A DNA stretch of 64,000 nt from Anthopleura xanthogrammica (taxonomy: Eukaryota; Cnidaria; Anthozoa; Actiniaria; Actiniidae), in NCBI GenBank assembly GCA_964019055.1, contig OZ025206.1, positions 25,409,906 through 25,473,905 on the forward strand. Direction: 5' to 3'. Of the stretch, positions 18,731-29,979 are shown in pieces. How positions within the stretch are numbered: position 1 is the stretch's first letter; each line of letters starts with the position of its first letter. The notes below the pieces were generated by a model. It was given only the letters and a program-made list of their open reading frames with translations, did no database searches and had not been told where the DNA came from. Both the position numbers and the translations under genes were made by a program.

Positions 18731-19797
18731 AACACAAACAAAATTTTAACGTGCTCCATTTGGAGAGGTGATGCACTGTGCAATGGCGTTGCCAGTTGCT
18801 GCAATCCGTTGCACAGTGTAACAGGGCCTTTAAAAAGAGCACCATCAGTTCTGACACTTGACACCCAATTGACATCCATCCTTAACCAGTCAAAAAGCAC
18901 GAAGTTACATGCGAATCAATCAGTGTATAGAAATACTGAGAGATAAGTTTGGAAACTAGGTAAAGTCGACTCCGGTTTCCTGCTACACATTAATTCTGGA
19001 TTCGATCCAGAACAGAATAGCTCAGTGCTTTAGTCCTCTTTTGTTTTCTTTTTCCTTTCCTTTCCTTTCAAATCGCGCAGAATGAGTGGTCAAATTGCTT
19101 TTTGCATCTAATTAAGACCTAAGAGTGCAATGAGCCATTGCGAAGTTACTGAGTAGCGGGAGATTCAAATACAGAGAAAATGTCTGAAACACTGTTACCA
19201 GTGCATCTTCAACGCGGTTTTTAGCATTTCTTTGAAAACAAATTCATGACATACATACGGCTTTTGAAAGATTACGCTTCAAATAATCATATAGAACTTT
19301 TTATTCTGTCGTAATCTAAAAAAAATCTACTACCTCAAAAATGACATCCGGACCGGGCCCCGTGATAAATCGTTTCTGGATTCGTGATCTGTTACTATGG
19401 AGATATGTCAAAAAATCAAATGACGTCATCCCTTTCTTGAAAGTGTTCGAAGCTCCTTCCAAATATCGGCTTTAGTTTAGCCAATCCGTCCAAGACAAGA
19501 ATCAACAGCATAAAATTAACACCAAGATTTACCGTTTTGCGTAATGGGTAAATTGTTAAGTAAGATACGTTTTGAAAGTATGCTTTATGATAAGATATAA
19601 TATATATATTTAGGCACTGCCTAAAAGCGGAGCTTCCAGTTCAATTCTTCGTACTTCCTATTTCCCATATTCTTTTCAAAACCAATTATAAATCTAATGT
19701 TCTATTTCACATATACTTTAAAATCTACACACAAAAAATGGGGTTATCCATGCGTTTCAAAGATAAACGAATTTTTAAAGAATTTTATTAAGTACTA
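18731..19797. other. Intergenic, nothing recognised
   Basis: AT-rich, with short pyrimidine runs (TTTCCTTTCC near 19050). No exon or element boundary can be supported. Confidence 0.4.
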
Positions 19798-19898
19798 TTT
19801 AATAAACGAGCAGGAGTGTTTTATCAGGTATAAAATCCCGAGGGCGAAGCCCTCGGGATTTTATACCTGATAAAACACGTGCTGCGAGTTTATTGATT
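19798..19898. repeat. Hairpin element with 29-bp perfect core arms and GAA loop
   Basis: Arms 19817-19845 and 19849-19877 are perfect complements around GAA. Imperfect pairing extends outward (AATAAACGAGCAG against CTGCGAGTTTATT). The apex CCGAGGGCGAAGCCCTCGG resembles the apices of the hairpins at 27246, 35102 and 47922. Confidence 0.85.
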
Positions 19899-20360
19899 AG
19901 CTTAAGAAACTCATTAATATTCAACGACCATTTTGTCCAATATCGATGAAATTATCATGTATTGATGCGAGAAAACAAAAGAAAAAGGCGGGTTGTTTGC
20001 ATTTGGGAATTGATCTACAGTAATAATAGATGAATAAAATTAGAAATTCAAATGTGCAGAACTTTTTCAGTATTTCATTTGCATGTGAAGTCTTTCGGGA
20101 CTAGCTTTTGGATGAGTAACAACATGCCTCCAAAGCGGCAGTTTAGGCCACCAAAAGTCTAAAGAAGAAGAAAAAAACACATTGGAAGAGTGCATCCCAA
20201 AGTCCACACGTTCCTCTACGAAGTGGGCCTTTAAAGTCTTTTCCGAATGGCAAATTGGTAGAGCCAACAAAGATTCTTCCAAAGAGCAGCGTTCGTTTGA
20301 AATTGACATTGGAATAGTACAATAAATGAAAGCTGTTCCAACGTTCTAGAAGATCTTGAC

Positions 20361-21225
20361 CATTGCCAGAAATATGGGACATGAGCCTGCTCATACATGC
20401 GCAATGATGCGTTTCAGCTTACAAAATAGCCGCCGAGTCTTATAGGAAATGTATGGCGAATATAGAGCTTCCTCTATTTACGGCGAATAGGGTTTTATTT
20501 CCTCTGAGCTCCACATCGCGACAAACAACCCACCCTACAAGCTACTAAATAAGCGTAAAATGATCATTGAATCATGCGACATATTGGTTCCCGGACTACT
20601 TGCTTTCGAAAGGCTTCGAAAGCTCTAGATTCCATACATCGTCTATAAATCTGGCCACACTTGACCCCAAAATCGTCTTATTTGAGCTCGAAAAAATTTA
20701 AAAGTAAAAGAGCTCCACCTCGATATCACCAAACGAGTGTTTAATAAATCCAAAACCGCTCAAAATAGACAGCATGCCTTCAGAATGTAGGTTCCCAAGA
20801 AGCTTGAAGTTAGGTTAAATTTTAAGCGATTCGACGCGTTGTTAGCTCGTAGTTTTCAGTTAAAATGACAAGAAACCAGAGAACTGCTCCAAACAGCTTC
20901 AAAACCCCCTAAATATCGCCATTTTGTTTTTACGAGTTCCTATTGACTGCTGAGATACAATAAGGAAGCTTAAAGTAACGATTTACGTTTGAAACTTGTT
21001 TCTTGTCCTTCATGGGCTTCCTGTGGTGAGGCTTATCAACAGAAAAATAATAGTTGTTCTTTTGATTGTCAAGTAACTATTTTTTGGTAAGAATTGTTTT
21101 ACTAACATCATAGTTAAATATAAATATGTGCTTGGAAACCATGTAGTTATATTTTTCCTCTAGAAAACCACTTCATTTTCATTCATGCGTAACACCGCTG
21201 ACAATGTCCAATATTTCTGGCAATG
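20361..21225. mobile_element. TIR element, CATTGCCAGAAATATGGGAC family, copy 1
   Basis: The left end CATTGCCAGAAATATGGGAC and right end GTCCAATATTTCTGGCAATG are inverted repeats with one mismatch region. At 865 bp it carries no transposase frame. Shared termini with 29285-29979 define a family. Confidence 0.65.
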
Positions 21226-21422
21226 CTCGTTAGATTTCGAAGTCGCAGATGAATTGTTAAGTAACATGGTTTTACCAGATACTTCTAACCCAGCCAAAGT
21301 TGTTATGTCGGGCTCAGTATTCAACAATTATACTTTTCATTTGAGTAAGTAACAAAGCAATCACGAAATAAATGTTATGATTATTCAATGCCTGTTATAT
21401 TTCATTTTTGTACTGCCTAAGG

Positions 21423-21472
21423 ACATGAAGCATTATATAATGACACATGTGCCATTATATAATGCTTCATGT
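21423..21472. repeat. Near-perfect 48-bp hairpin
   Basis: CATGAAGCATTATATAATG and CATTATATAATGCTTCATG are inverted around ACACATGTGC, which is itself palindromic. Confidence 0.85.
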
Positions 21473-22153
21473 TCATTTGCATTCCATTGTTCTTCTATTC
21501 TACTCCATTATTCCCCTGGCCCGAATTCAAATCCCTCCCCGGGCTTTAAATTTGAAAAGTACTTTATGCGGTATAAAATGTTTTCCTCGTGACAAAAGTG
21601 AGCATCGGATTGGACAAAATGGTCGTTGAATATTAATGAGTTTTTTAACTATAAATAAATTTCATACTAAGTGCGTGACAAGCGTGACACTGCATACAAA
21701 AGTGTGACTGTTTTCGGGCGCGTTTGCACGTCAAGCAAAACTTTCAGCAGCTTCCCAGCCATGTGCTGCTTGTAAGCGAAAAACACAAAGTAAAACTCGA
21801 CCTTTTTAAGCTTCACAATTCCAGGAAGATTATTTGGTTTGAAGTTATGTTACTATTGACGTTTTGCTTTATAGAGGAAAGGAATCGCTGAAAAATTTGG
21901 TACGTAAGAGGATTTTTTAGTTTGAAAACTCCAAAGCATGAAAATATTTCCATGGTGATGTCTTTAGTTTAGCAATCAAAGTAAGTTTTCAGAACCATAG
22001 CTGTAAGCTTTATTACACAACTAGGTATTAAATGGTACATTTTCAATTTGATATGTCTTCCTCGTTTATGTTTTTATTCAAGTTTTATGTGGTTAAATCT
22101 AGAGAAACGGTTATAAGCTTTATCATATGCAGGGCAAAATACTTGATGCTCAT
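21473..22153. other. Intergenic, nothing recognised
   Basis: Short frames only; no splice-supported exon. The sequence ends where the long foldback element begins. Confidence 0.4.
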
Positions 22154-23254
22154 CACAGGTATCCCAAGCTGGGTTTCTGTGATATCCTATCGAACTTATA
22201 AGGCAATGTATGGCGATTTTTAGAAAAAATTAAAAATTAGTAAATCACACAAATAAATGTTCCTACTTGTGTTTCGTGTTTTCCTTTGAGTCTCTGTGAA
22301 GTTTCAGGTCATTTGCAGCAATATTGAGCGAGTATCGTGGTGGAGTATCCCTCGTACTTAAAAATTGGGAAGGTAGCACACTTCAGGCCGCTCGAACCCT
22401 CGATAAGAGTCAATAATTCGCCTCTAGTTCAGCCAAAATTACACATCACGCCGAAATTCTTTCACAGAACCTTAGTCCGATATCTGATACAACCACACAA
22501 TCGATCTCCCTTTCGGAATTCAACGCTAACATTTTCAAAAGCCAATTTTTTTCGAAGCCATTGCCAATCCGATGTGATATGAACCAACCAAGTTTGGAAC
22601 GGCTTTCAACCGTCGTTACAAAAACCATGCGTACCCTCCCCTCAAATCCTTCTGTGTTGATTGATACAAGTACGTTGTTTATATATATTTTAAATGAATC
22701 ACGTCTCTTTTGGCAAATTGCTATTGGTCGGCTAAAACAATAGCAGTGACATTTGTTAACCTTGGAGGGGAGGGTACGCATGGTTTTTGTAACGACGGTT
22801 GAAAGCCGTTCCAAACTTGGTTGGTTCATATCACATCGGATTGGCAATGGCTTTGAAAAAAATTGGCTTTTGAAAATGTTAGCGTTGAATTCCGAAAGGG
22901 AGATCGATTGTGTGGTTGTATCAAATATCGGACTAAGGTTCTGTGAAAGAATTTCGGCGTGATGTGTAATTTTGGCTGAACTAGAGGCGAATTATTGACC
23001 CTTATCGAGGGTTCGAGCGGCCTGAAGTGTGCTACCTTCCCAATTTTTAAGTACGAGGGATACTCCACCACGATACTCGCTCAATATTGCTGCAAATGAC
23101 CTGAAACTTCACAGAGATTCAAAGGAAAACACGAAACACAAATAGGAACATTTATTTGTGTGATTTACTAATTTTTAATTTTTTCTAAAAATCGCCATAC
23201 ATTGCCTTATAAGTTCGATAGGATATCACAGAAACCCAGCTTGGGATACCTGTG
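22154..23254. mobile_element. 1.1-kb foldback element, two 490-bp arms
   Basis: Arms 22154-22643 and 22765-23254 are reverse complements of equal length, starting CACAGGTATCCCAAGCTGGG at the outside. A 121-bp single-copy spacer lies between. The frames on both strands of each arm are mirror images and not genes. I could not find a target duplication. Confidence 0.9.
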
Positions 23255-23293
23255 TGCTCATTGGCTAATGAACGAAGGAGGGCTTTTTTCCTT

Positions 23294-23345
23294 AATTCGG
23301 GGCCGAATTACTAGAAAATGATTGGTAGTTCAGTTGCATAGCAAC
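23294..23345 (+). promoter_or_regulatory. Promoter-like cluster: inverted CCAAT and X-box-like motif
   Basis: The palindrome AATTCGGGGCCGAATT (23294) is followed by ATTGG (23321, inverted CCAAT) and GTTGCATAGCAAC (23333-23345), an RFX X-box-like dyad. They lie about 170 bp upstream of the ATG at 23517. The regulatory role is inferred from motif identity. Confidence 0.35.
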
Positions 23346-23516
23346 GCTCATTTTGCTTTGGCGATGCGTCGGCAGACGAAAAAACATTTTATAAACTTGA
23401 ATGAATTAAAAAATAATGATGCAAAAATGAGAAGGCTAGAACTAGCATAGGTGCCTAGATATACGTTTTTTCGTAAACAGTCCTCGTAAAAGAAATTTAG
23501 AAAATAAATCGGAGAT

Positions 23517-23810
23517 GTATGAGACATCTGAGCTCGACAATAAGCTTAAGCTTACCTTGTGCAGGTTTTTCGCTGAAATACGTAAAGAAAACGGCGAAGA
23601 CTACGAACCAGACTCCTCAAAAGTGAGGTTGAAGGTCTTTAACCTTTTCCTAACTTCTCCTAGAAAGGTTTTTCGTCAGTTACAGCCTCAGATTCCATGT
23701 CTTCCTACATTTTCACAAACTGCAATGTGACTTTGAACGTCGCTGGAAATAATTCAGCACAGTCATCTCAGTCTGAACTTAATCAGTCAAAACGCCTATA
23801 CGCCAAATAA
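23517..23810 (+). pseudogene. Remnant of a DUF3504 (Crypton-derived, QRICH1/ZMYM-like) gene
   Basis: From ATG 23517, LTLCRFFAEIRKENGEDYEPDS matches the N-terminal SAM-like part of the tyrosine-recombinase-like DUF3504 domain, widespread in cnidarians as domesticated Crypton transposase. After about 60 bp of non-matching sequence, another frame reads SYIFTNCNVTLNV, like the C-terminal tail of the same family, and stops at 23808-23810. The catalytic middle of the domain is missing. GTGAGG (about 23621) and TTTTTCGTCAG (about 23677) resemble splice sites, but the phases I tried do not join in frame. I read it as an internally deleted, probably non-functional copy. Confidence 0.5.
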
Positions 23811-26043
23811 TTATTGTTTAGGCTCAATGATCGATGATATTCTTTTAATAAAGGAGAAAACCTTGAAGTATTATTGTCGAAAGTTTGATAGAAGAGGGCA
23901 CATTGGTAGAAAGACGTTTGAGATAAAATTCTTTTGAACCACGACTACTTTCGATTTGATAGTTCAGAATGATTGACAGCGCACGGGCATTTTATTGGTT
24001 TCTTAAAGACGGATATTTTCTTTGAATTTTGCCCTGTAAATGATAAACGGGTAATCGTATGGTTCCTCGTAAAATTAAAGATTAATTTCACTTGTGTTTT
24101 CAAAGTTTTGAAATTTCAAACTTTGAAAACACTCGTGAAATTAATCCTTAATTTTACTCGGCCCCATTTGATTACCTATACTAATTTTTGAAAGGAATTG
24201 GTTTTTGATAGCGAGAAATATGACCTGCCATTTTTCAAAACCGGTGGGGGGAAACTGAAGGAAAAACGATAACTTAAGCCGCCTTCAAAGTACCAGAAAA
24301 CTTATTAAATTCGAAGGACAACATACGATTAATAAGTATTTCATGTGTTGAAGAAGATCTTATTAAGCAAATGGTGTTTTAGGTTAAAAAATATCAGTTT
24401 TAGGTGAAAAAATACGAACGGCAAATGTTTTCGAAAAACAAACTTGCTTACATTCAGTCTAGCTAGTTCAGTTGAACTTCACAAGAACAAGATACATAAT
24501 TATTGATCCAGAATGATAATTTTCTTTGTCAGCCTTTGGAAATGTTCTTGTATATCTTTTTATTTTATCGACTCAGTAAAAGACCAAATTATGACATGTT
24601 ATAAGCTTACGAGAACATGTTGTTCAACAACATAAAATAGACCTATCGCTCATTCATGTGCAATTACTAGCTGGAAAAGTTAAATAAATGGCAAATATGT
24701 GGCGGAATATGTATTCCTTTTTATATTTCATTCAACATTAAATTAAATGATGTATTAAAATAATAAAACTATTGTGAGAAAGTCTTCTTTGATTTGCCGA
24801 TCTGAGGCGAACAAAATAAGTTAAAATATACGATTGTTCGCTAAAAAAAACAACCTGAATTCTTGAAGACTACTTCTTGATCCATAAAAATGTTTATTAG
24901 GTGTCGAAAAGCAATGTTTTTTATGTATTTGCGAGGCAAAGTTCGCTTTGGAATCAAGCGGGAACCCTGTGGTGGTACACGCCGTATGTTGTACGTACGG
25001 ACAAGGTGATGGCGCAATCAAGCCATGAAAAATCAACTCGATGGGTTACCATTTTTTCTTAAGTATGGTGCTCGGCCCGCGCGGGAGCTCCGCTATTAGT
25101 GACAGGAAACATTCAACGAGATAAGAAGAATTCTTGGATTTAGTACAACTTACTTGGTCTTGATTCCTTTTCCCTCTCAAGGTAAGTCTCAAAGAAATTC
25201 TAATTAAAATATCAAAACTGATCAGAATCATAGGAAATTTATCGGGAAAACAAGTTTCGGTAGAAAAAAAAATCATGGTATCGCGCTGGAGCGATTTGTT
25301 TGATTTCAAAGTGAGTCAACTAAGTAATTTGAGAACTTCCGACAGACGGGGTGCAATTCTAAAGACCATAACTCGCTCAAATTCGACTATAGAAAGACTT
25401 CAAACCTTCTCCAACCATAAAATGAAAGACAATAGCAGTTAGGTATGATTCAAATATGATTTCTTACATGTTGTTTAGAATTTTCTTAATATTTTGCATA
25501 TATCAGATCTTCTAAGCACATTCATACGTAGCTTGGCCTACCTGTGTGTACAATCCAGGAGTCCCGATAATTCACTCTACTCACCAACTTCAGTGCTAAA
25601 GTGACATGGACTTTTCTCAAGCAATCCCATTAAAATACATACCAAAGTGCTCAGTAAGAACTGAAGTTTTGACATGATTTTGACATGAACTTTTTTGACG
25701 TATCGAAACAAAACTTATAGCAGATGAAAGCTAAAAGACTACATTTATACATATTGAGTGGGCACTTTTTAAATAAGAAAACACTCCGTGGTTATTCAGG
25801 AAAATAGGCGAAATTTTATGGTATTCCGGCCATTTTAACGGTTCTCAAAAGTTGTGGGTGTGGCTCTTCAAAACCGCTGACTATTTCTTAACACATTGTT
25901 TGATATTATGGAAATATTCAACAAGGAGTCTTGGCAGTTCGCTTTCTTGTAGATCATATCAGCTCGTCTGACTTCTACAAGTTCTTGGAGTCAGCTTTCA
26001 TCAAAGCTTTGTTTGTCACTCGTTTTGTAGTTTGTAGAGTTGT
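23811..26043. other. Intergenic; one hairpin at 24069-24160
   Basis: The only structure seen is an imperfect inverted repeat at 24069-24160, GTAAAATTAAAGATTAATTT against AAATTAATCCTTAATTTTAC, with the inner arms TTTTCAAAGTTTGAAA-like. No coding exon can be supported elsewhere. Confidence 0.45.
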
Positions 26044-26321
26044 TCCGCACAAGAACGTTAGAGATGCAAATGTACAACTTGAGGCCTTAGACATGTAAAT
26101 TAATGCCGAAAGTGTAAAATATACGCGTGCAGCTTTCTTAGCACCTTCATTGCACAACTTTTCTTGTTTAGACTTATTGCGTTGGGAACAATGTCAACAA
26201 AAAAATTGTGCAATGAAGGCGTTAAGAATTTAAAGCTGCACGCGTATTTTACACTTTCGGCATTAATTTACATGTCTAAGGTCTCAAGTTGTACATTAGC
26301 ATCTCTAACGTTCTTGTGCGG
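26044..26321. mobile_element. 278-bp foldback element
   Basis: Arms run about 26044-26160 and 26203-26321 and pair with few mismatches, for example TCCGCACAAGAACGTTAGAG against CTCTAACGTTCTTGTGCGGA. Short frames in both arms (ALIYMSKASSC / ALIYMSKVSSC) mirror each other and are not genes. Confidence 0.8.
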
Positions 26322-27245
26322 ATCAACTCTTGTCTCTCGTTCTGTAGTTTGTCTCAGTATATTTTTTTGTATCTGAGATCTGGTAAGATCTAGTTTGATC
26401 ATAGCTAGATAGCTTATAGATTCTCTTAGTCTATTTTGACTAGTTTGTCTAGTTCTACGATTCTCATACCGTAGTTTGCTCATAGATTCTCAAAGATAGC
26501 TCATAGATTCTCAGACTTCTCTCTTTGAGTACGTGGACCAACCCGTTCCAAAATCGCTCAATAACATCTTTTAGTGTGGGTCTACCTACAATGGTAGGCC
26601 ACGAACCTTGTGCTCGATATCATGTGGCAAATTCTATTAAATTGTCGATCATATTTGTACACAAATACATAACACAACTTCATTGGACAGACTATTGCTA
26701 TGGTTACAAGTTCTCGACCAATCATGGCGTGTGACATCACAATAGAAATTATGGTCTACCTGACGCCCGAAAAACGGCCCTCATTTTAAGACTGGTTTGC
26801 CACCATGGCAACCCAGTAAATAGTTGAGAGCCACTGAGCCATTAGTAATATAACTGTCATGTACTACCCTCGTGAAATATGCCGTTAGATACCTACTTAC
26901 ATACGGAATACCAGACACAACGTAAGTTTCAATCTGTTAATACGCTGTTTACTTTTACCTGAAAACAGTGTTAAATTAGTAAGATAGACTTTGAAAAAGC
27001 TGATGCGTCGTTCAGGAATACAATGTACGCTAAAAATACTCTGGAGCACAGCTTTCAACATTGAACTGCGAGGGCCGGACTCGCAGACATCTTTGGAACA
27101 TAAACCACTACTTTCAAATGAACTAAGTTTCAATTAATTCATTTTTAAGATAGCCACTCCTAAGGGACATGCATGACAGTTTCACAATTACCATAACACA
27201 GAATAACACAATAATACGCATTCTGATTATTAATTCATTTCACAA

Positions 27246-27357
27246 GTAAGATAAAATATTCGCGAAAGATCTGTATGGGATTTAAAATGGCTCGCCTTCG
27301 GCTCGGCATTGTAAACACTACATACAGATCTCCCGCTCATATTTTATATATTACTTA
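27246..27357. repeat. Hairpin element with GGCTCGCCTTCGGCTCGG apex
   Basis: Imperfect arms TAAGATAAAATATT and AATATATTACTTA-like outside, then AGATCTGTATG and CATACAGATCT inside. The apex is of the same type as those at 19798, 35102 and 47922. Confidence 0.65.
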
Positions 27358-27362
27358 GACTT

Positions 27363-27681
27363 GACGTCAATATTGGTGAGACATGAGTGAGGTAATCAAA
27401 ACAAATTCATTACACCTATTTGTGGACCAGACAAAAAGTGTTCGAAATTTCTCATGTATATGCAAGGGTCTGGCAATCAAAGTTAACTAGAACTTATAGC
27501 TCAAACATAGTGGAAAAACTACAAGCCGTCTGAATGAAAATAATTAAGGACTATTTAAGGATATGTATATGCAAACGGGGTAGTAATCAGTATTACAGAC
27601 TCTATTCAGAGCCCTGTGAATATCCCTGATGTATACAAATTTAGGTAGTCTGATCAGCTGTAAAACGAGATAAAATTAATC
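27363..27681 (+). promoter_or_regulatory. Duplicated 5' flank of the TPR locus (copy 2)
   Basis: About 320 bp strongly similar to 1832-2143, including the TATA-like/ATGCAAA stretch and GTCTGATCAGCTG before the start codon. It shows that the pseudogene copy arose by DNA-level duplication including upstream sequence, not by retroposition. Confidence 0.45.
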
Positions 27682-28784
27682 ATGAGTGACACTACGAGTA
27701 CCGACAACATTATTAGAAAGAGGGAAAGAGCACTAGCATGGTTTACGGCTGCTTCTGCAACGTATTTGGACCTTGGACTGACTACAGAACAACGGATCTG
27801 TCTGTACGGAGAGTGCTTAGGGATAGACCTGGAATACAGTCAGACGAGACTCCTTCTTCGTGAAAATGCTTTGACTACGTTAATGGAGCCTATGATGGAT
27901 GATAAGATAGCTGAGATGGAAGAGTACTTGCTGTTAGCCAAATACCTTTTGAACAAAGAAGAATATGGTAATGCTATATAGTATACAGTGAAAAATGTCT
28001 TGCCATTGCACAAGAATCTGGTCATAAAGTGGCTGAAATGAGTGCGTACATGACGTTAGGGTATGCACACTTGAATAAAGAAGAATATGACGATGTTATA
28101 TTATAGAGTAAAAAATGTCTTACCATCGCACAAGAATCTGGTCATAAAGTGGCAGGGATGCATGCGTACATGACGTTAGGGAATGCCCACTTGAATAAAG
28201 AAGAATATGATGATGCTATATTATACAGTGAAAATTGTCTTGCCATCGCACAAGAATCTGGTGATAAAGTGGCTGAGATGCATGCGTACATGACGTTAGG
28301 AAATGCCCACTTCCACAAAGAAGAATATGACGATGCTATATTATACAGTGAAAAATGTCTTACCATCGCACAAGAATCTGGTCATAAAGTGGCAGGGATG
28401 CATGCGTACATGACGTTAGGGAATGCCCACTTGAATAAAGAAGAATATGATGATGCTATATTATACAGTGAAAATTGTCTTGCCATCGCACAAGAATCTG
28501 GTGATAAAGTGGCTGAGATGAATGCGTACATGAAGTTAGGGAATGCCCACTTGAAGAAAGGAGAATATGATGATGCAATATTATACATTAAAAAATGTCT
28601 TCCCATCGCACAAGAATCTTGTCATAAAGTGTCTGAGATGAATGCGTACATGAAGTTAGGGAATGTCGCACGTCCACAGATCGAGACTAGATCAGCTGGT
28701 GTATACCAATACGCTTTAAATAACAATCAGCAAGACCTCAAAAAAAAAATAGTCCAAATAGCATTAGATTGTAACATTAAATAG
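27682..28784 (+). pseudogene. Broken partial copy of the TPR-CHAT gene
   Basis: The ATG and first 98 codons closely match the N-terminus at 2144 and read through the position where copy 1 has a stop. In the first TPR unit a 2-bp insertion (GCTATATAGTATACAG in place of GCTATATTATACAG) shifts the frame and makes a stop at about 27979. A second unit has TAC changed to TAG (about 28105). From 28149 the TPR frame is open again for about 4.5 units. After LGNV (about 28665) TPR similarity stops abruptly and unrelated sequence follows to a stop at 28784. There is no CHAT part. It is a truncated, disabled duplicate. Confidence 0.8.
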
Positions 28785-29014
28785 ACAATTTAAGCAACAG
28801 ACAATCTATTTGGTCATTGCGGTCAATAAATTAAAGACACGGATCGAGTTCACTACCTGGGAAAACAAAGGCTTTTTAAAAACGTTTAAAAACGTCCTTC
28901 GAGCATGAGGTTTCTTAGGATAAAAGAATCAATGTCCGGTCTTGTGGGTATATTCGGTTAGTACGGCTGAGCTCTCTGAACGAGCCAAACGTATATACGT
29001 CTCTCCCAAGCCGG
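28785..29014. other. Short spacer, nothing recognised
   Basis: No frame or element terminus found between the TPR pseudogene and the minisatellite. Confidence 0.4.
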
Positions 29015-29284
29015 ATTGTTTAAAGTTTCTTGGCAATGAAGGATTGTTTATAGCCGGTTTCTTGGTAACGAAGGATTGTTTATCGTTTATTGGCAACGAA
29101 GGATTGTTTATAGCCGGTTTCTTGGCAACGAAGGATTGTTTATAGCCGGTTTCTTGGTAACGAAGGATTGTTTATAGCCGGTTTTTTGGTAACGAAGGCC
29201 GGATTGTTTATAGCCGGTTTCTTGGCAACGAAGGATTGTTTATAGCTGGTTTCTTGGCAACGAAGGATTGTTTATAGCCGGTTA
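29015..29284. repeat. 28/32-bp minisatellite, left block
   Basis: About nine units of TTGGCAACGAAGGATTGTTT followed by ATAGCCGGTTTC (32-bp form) or ATCGTTTA (28-bp form). The same units resume at 32141, beyond a TIR element and an L2 LINE. Confidence 0.9.
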
Positions 29285-29979
29285 CATTGCCAGTAATATG
29301 GGACATTGGCCAGCGGTTTCTTTGGTCTCAGTTATAAGGGCGCCCGCGGCATATTGTTAGCGGTTAAACACAGTAAAAAACATGGCGCTGACAAGAACGA
29401 AGTGAGGGAATCGACCATCGTACGATTTATTAAACACCAGTTTCTGGCTGCATTTTCATCCCATCCATGACTCAAAACTAGATGTCAACATGGCGTCTTC
29501 ACCATCTAATTCTATCCAAAGTTAAGAGCCTTCGGGAAGAAAATACATTTGCGATCTTACGTATTTTACCGTCGATTTGAACACATTAAACAGTGTTTTA
29601 CTGACATCGAGTCGCGCACTTGTGCTGGAGGAAGGCCTTCTACCTGAAAACGACCAATAAATTCTTGGGGTTTGGAAGATTTTACAGAAAATGTATGGGA
29701 AATCTGATAGATTCGAGAGAAAAAGAGCAAACTGCTCGGGAAGAAAATCTGTTCTTAGTTGTATATCGTTATTATGGTGAGTATAAAGTTTGAACGATGC
29801 CTTGGTGATATCGAGTCGCGCAACTAATATATCAAATCTCTGAAAGCTACAAATTCTGAAAACATTATTCTTTCTATACATTTTCTTATAAAAACCGGCA
29901 GCCATTTTTTCTTCTTCTAAGCAGTAACAGGTCGTAAAACGCATGGGCGGGGGCAATTTGTCCCATATTTCTGGTAATG
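29285..29979. mobile_element. TIR element, CATTGCCAG..ATATGGGAC family, copy 2
   Basis: The left end CATTGCCAGTAATATGGGAC is matched inversely by GTCCCATATTTCTGGTAATG on the right. It is 695 bp. The minus-strand frame at 29956-29522 (144 codons) inside has no motif I recognise and is probably fortuitous. Family member of 20361-21225. Confidence 0.65.

Noticed and set aside
22446..22962. Mirror-image ORFs in the foldback arms
   Set aside because: Identical proteins on opposite strands follow from the inverted repeat; no domain.
29522..29956. 144-codon minus-strand ORF inside a TIR element
   Set aside because: No domain, no splice support, and the sister element at 20361 does not keep it.
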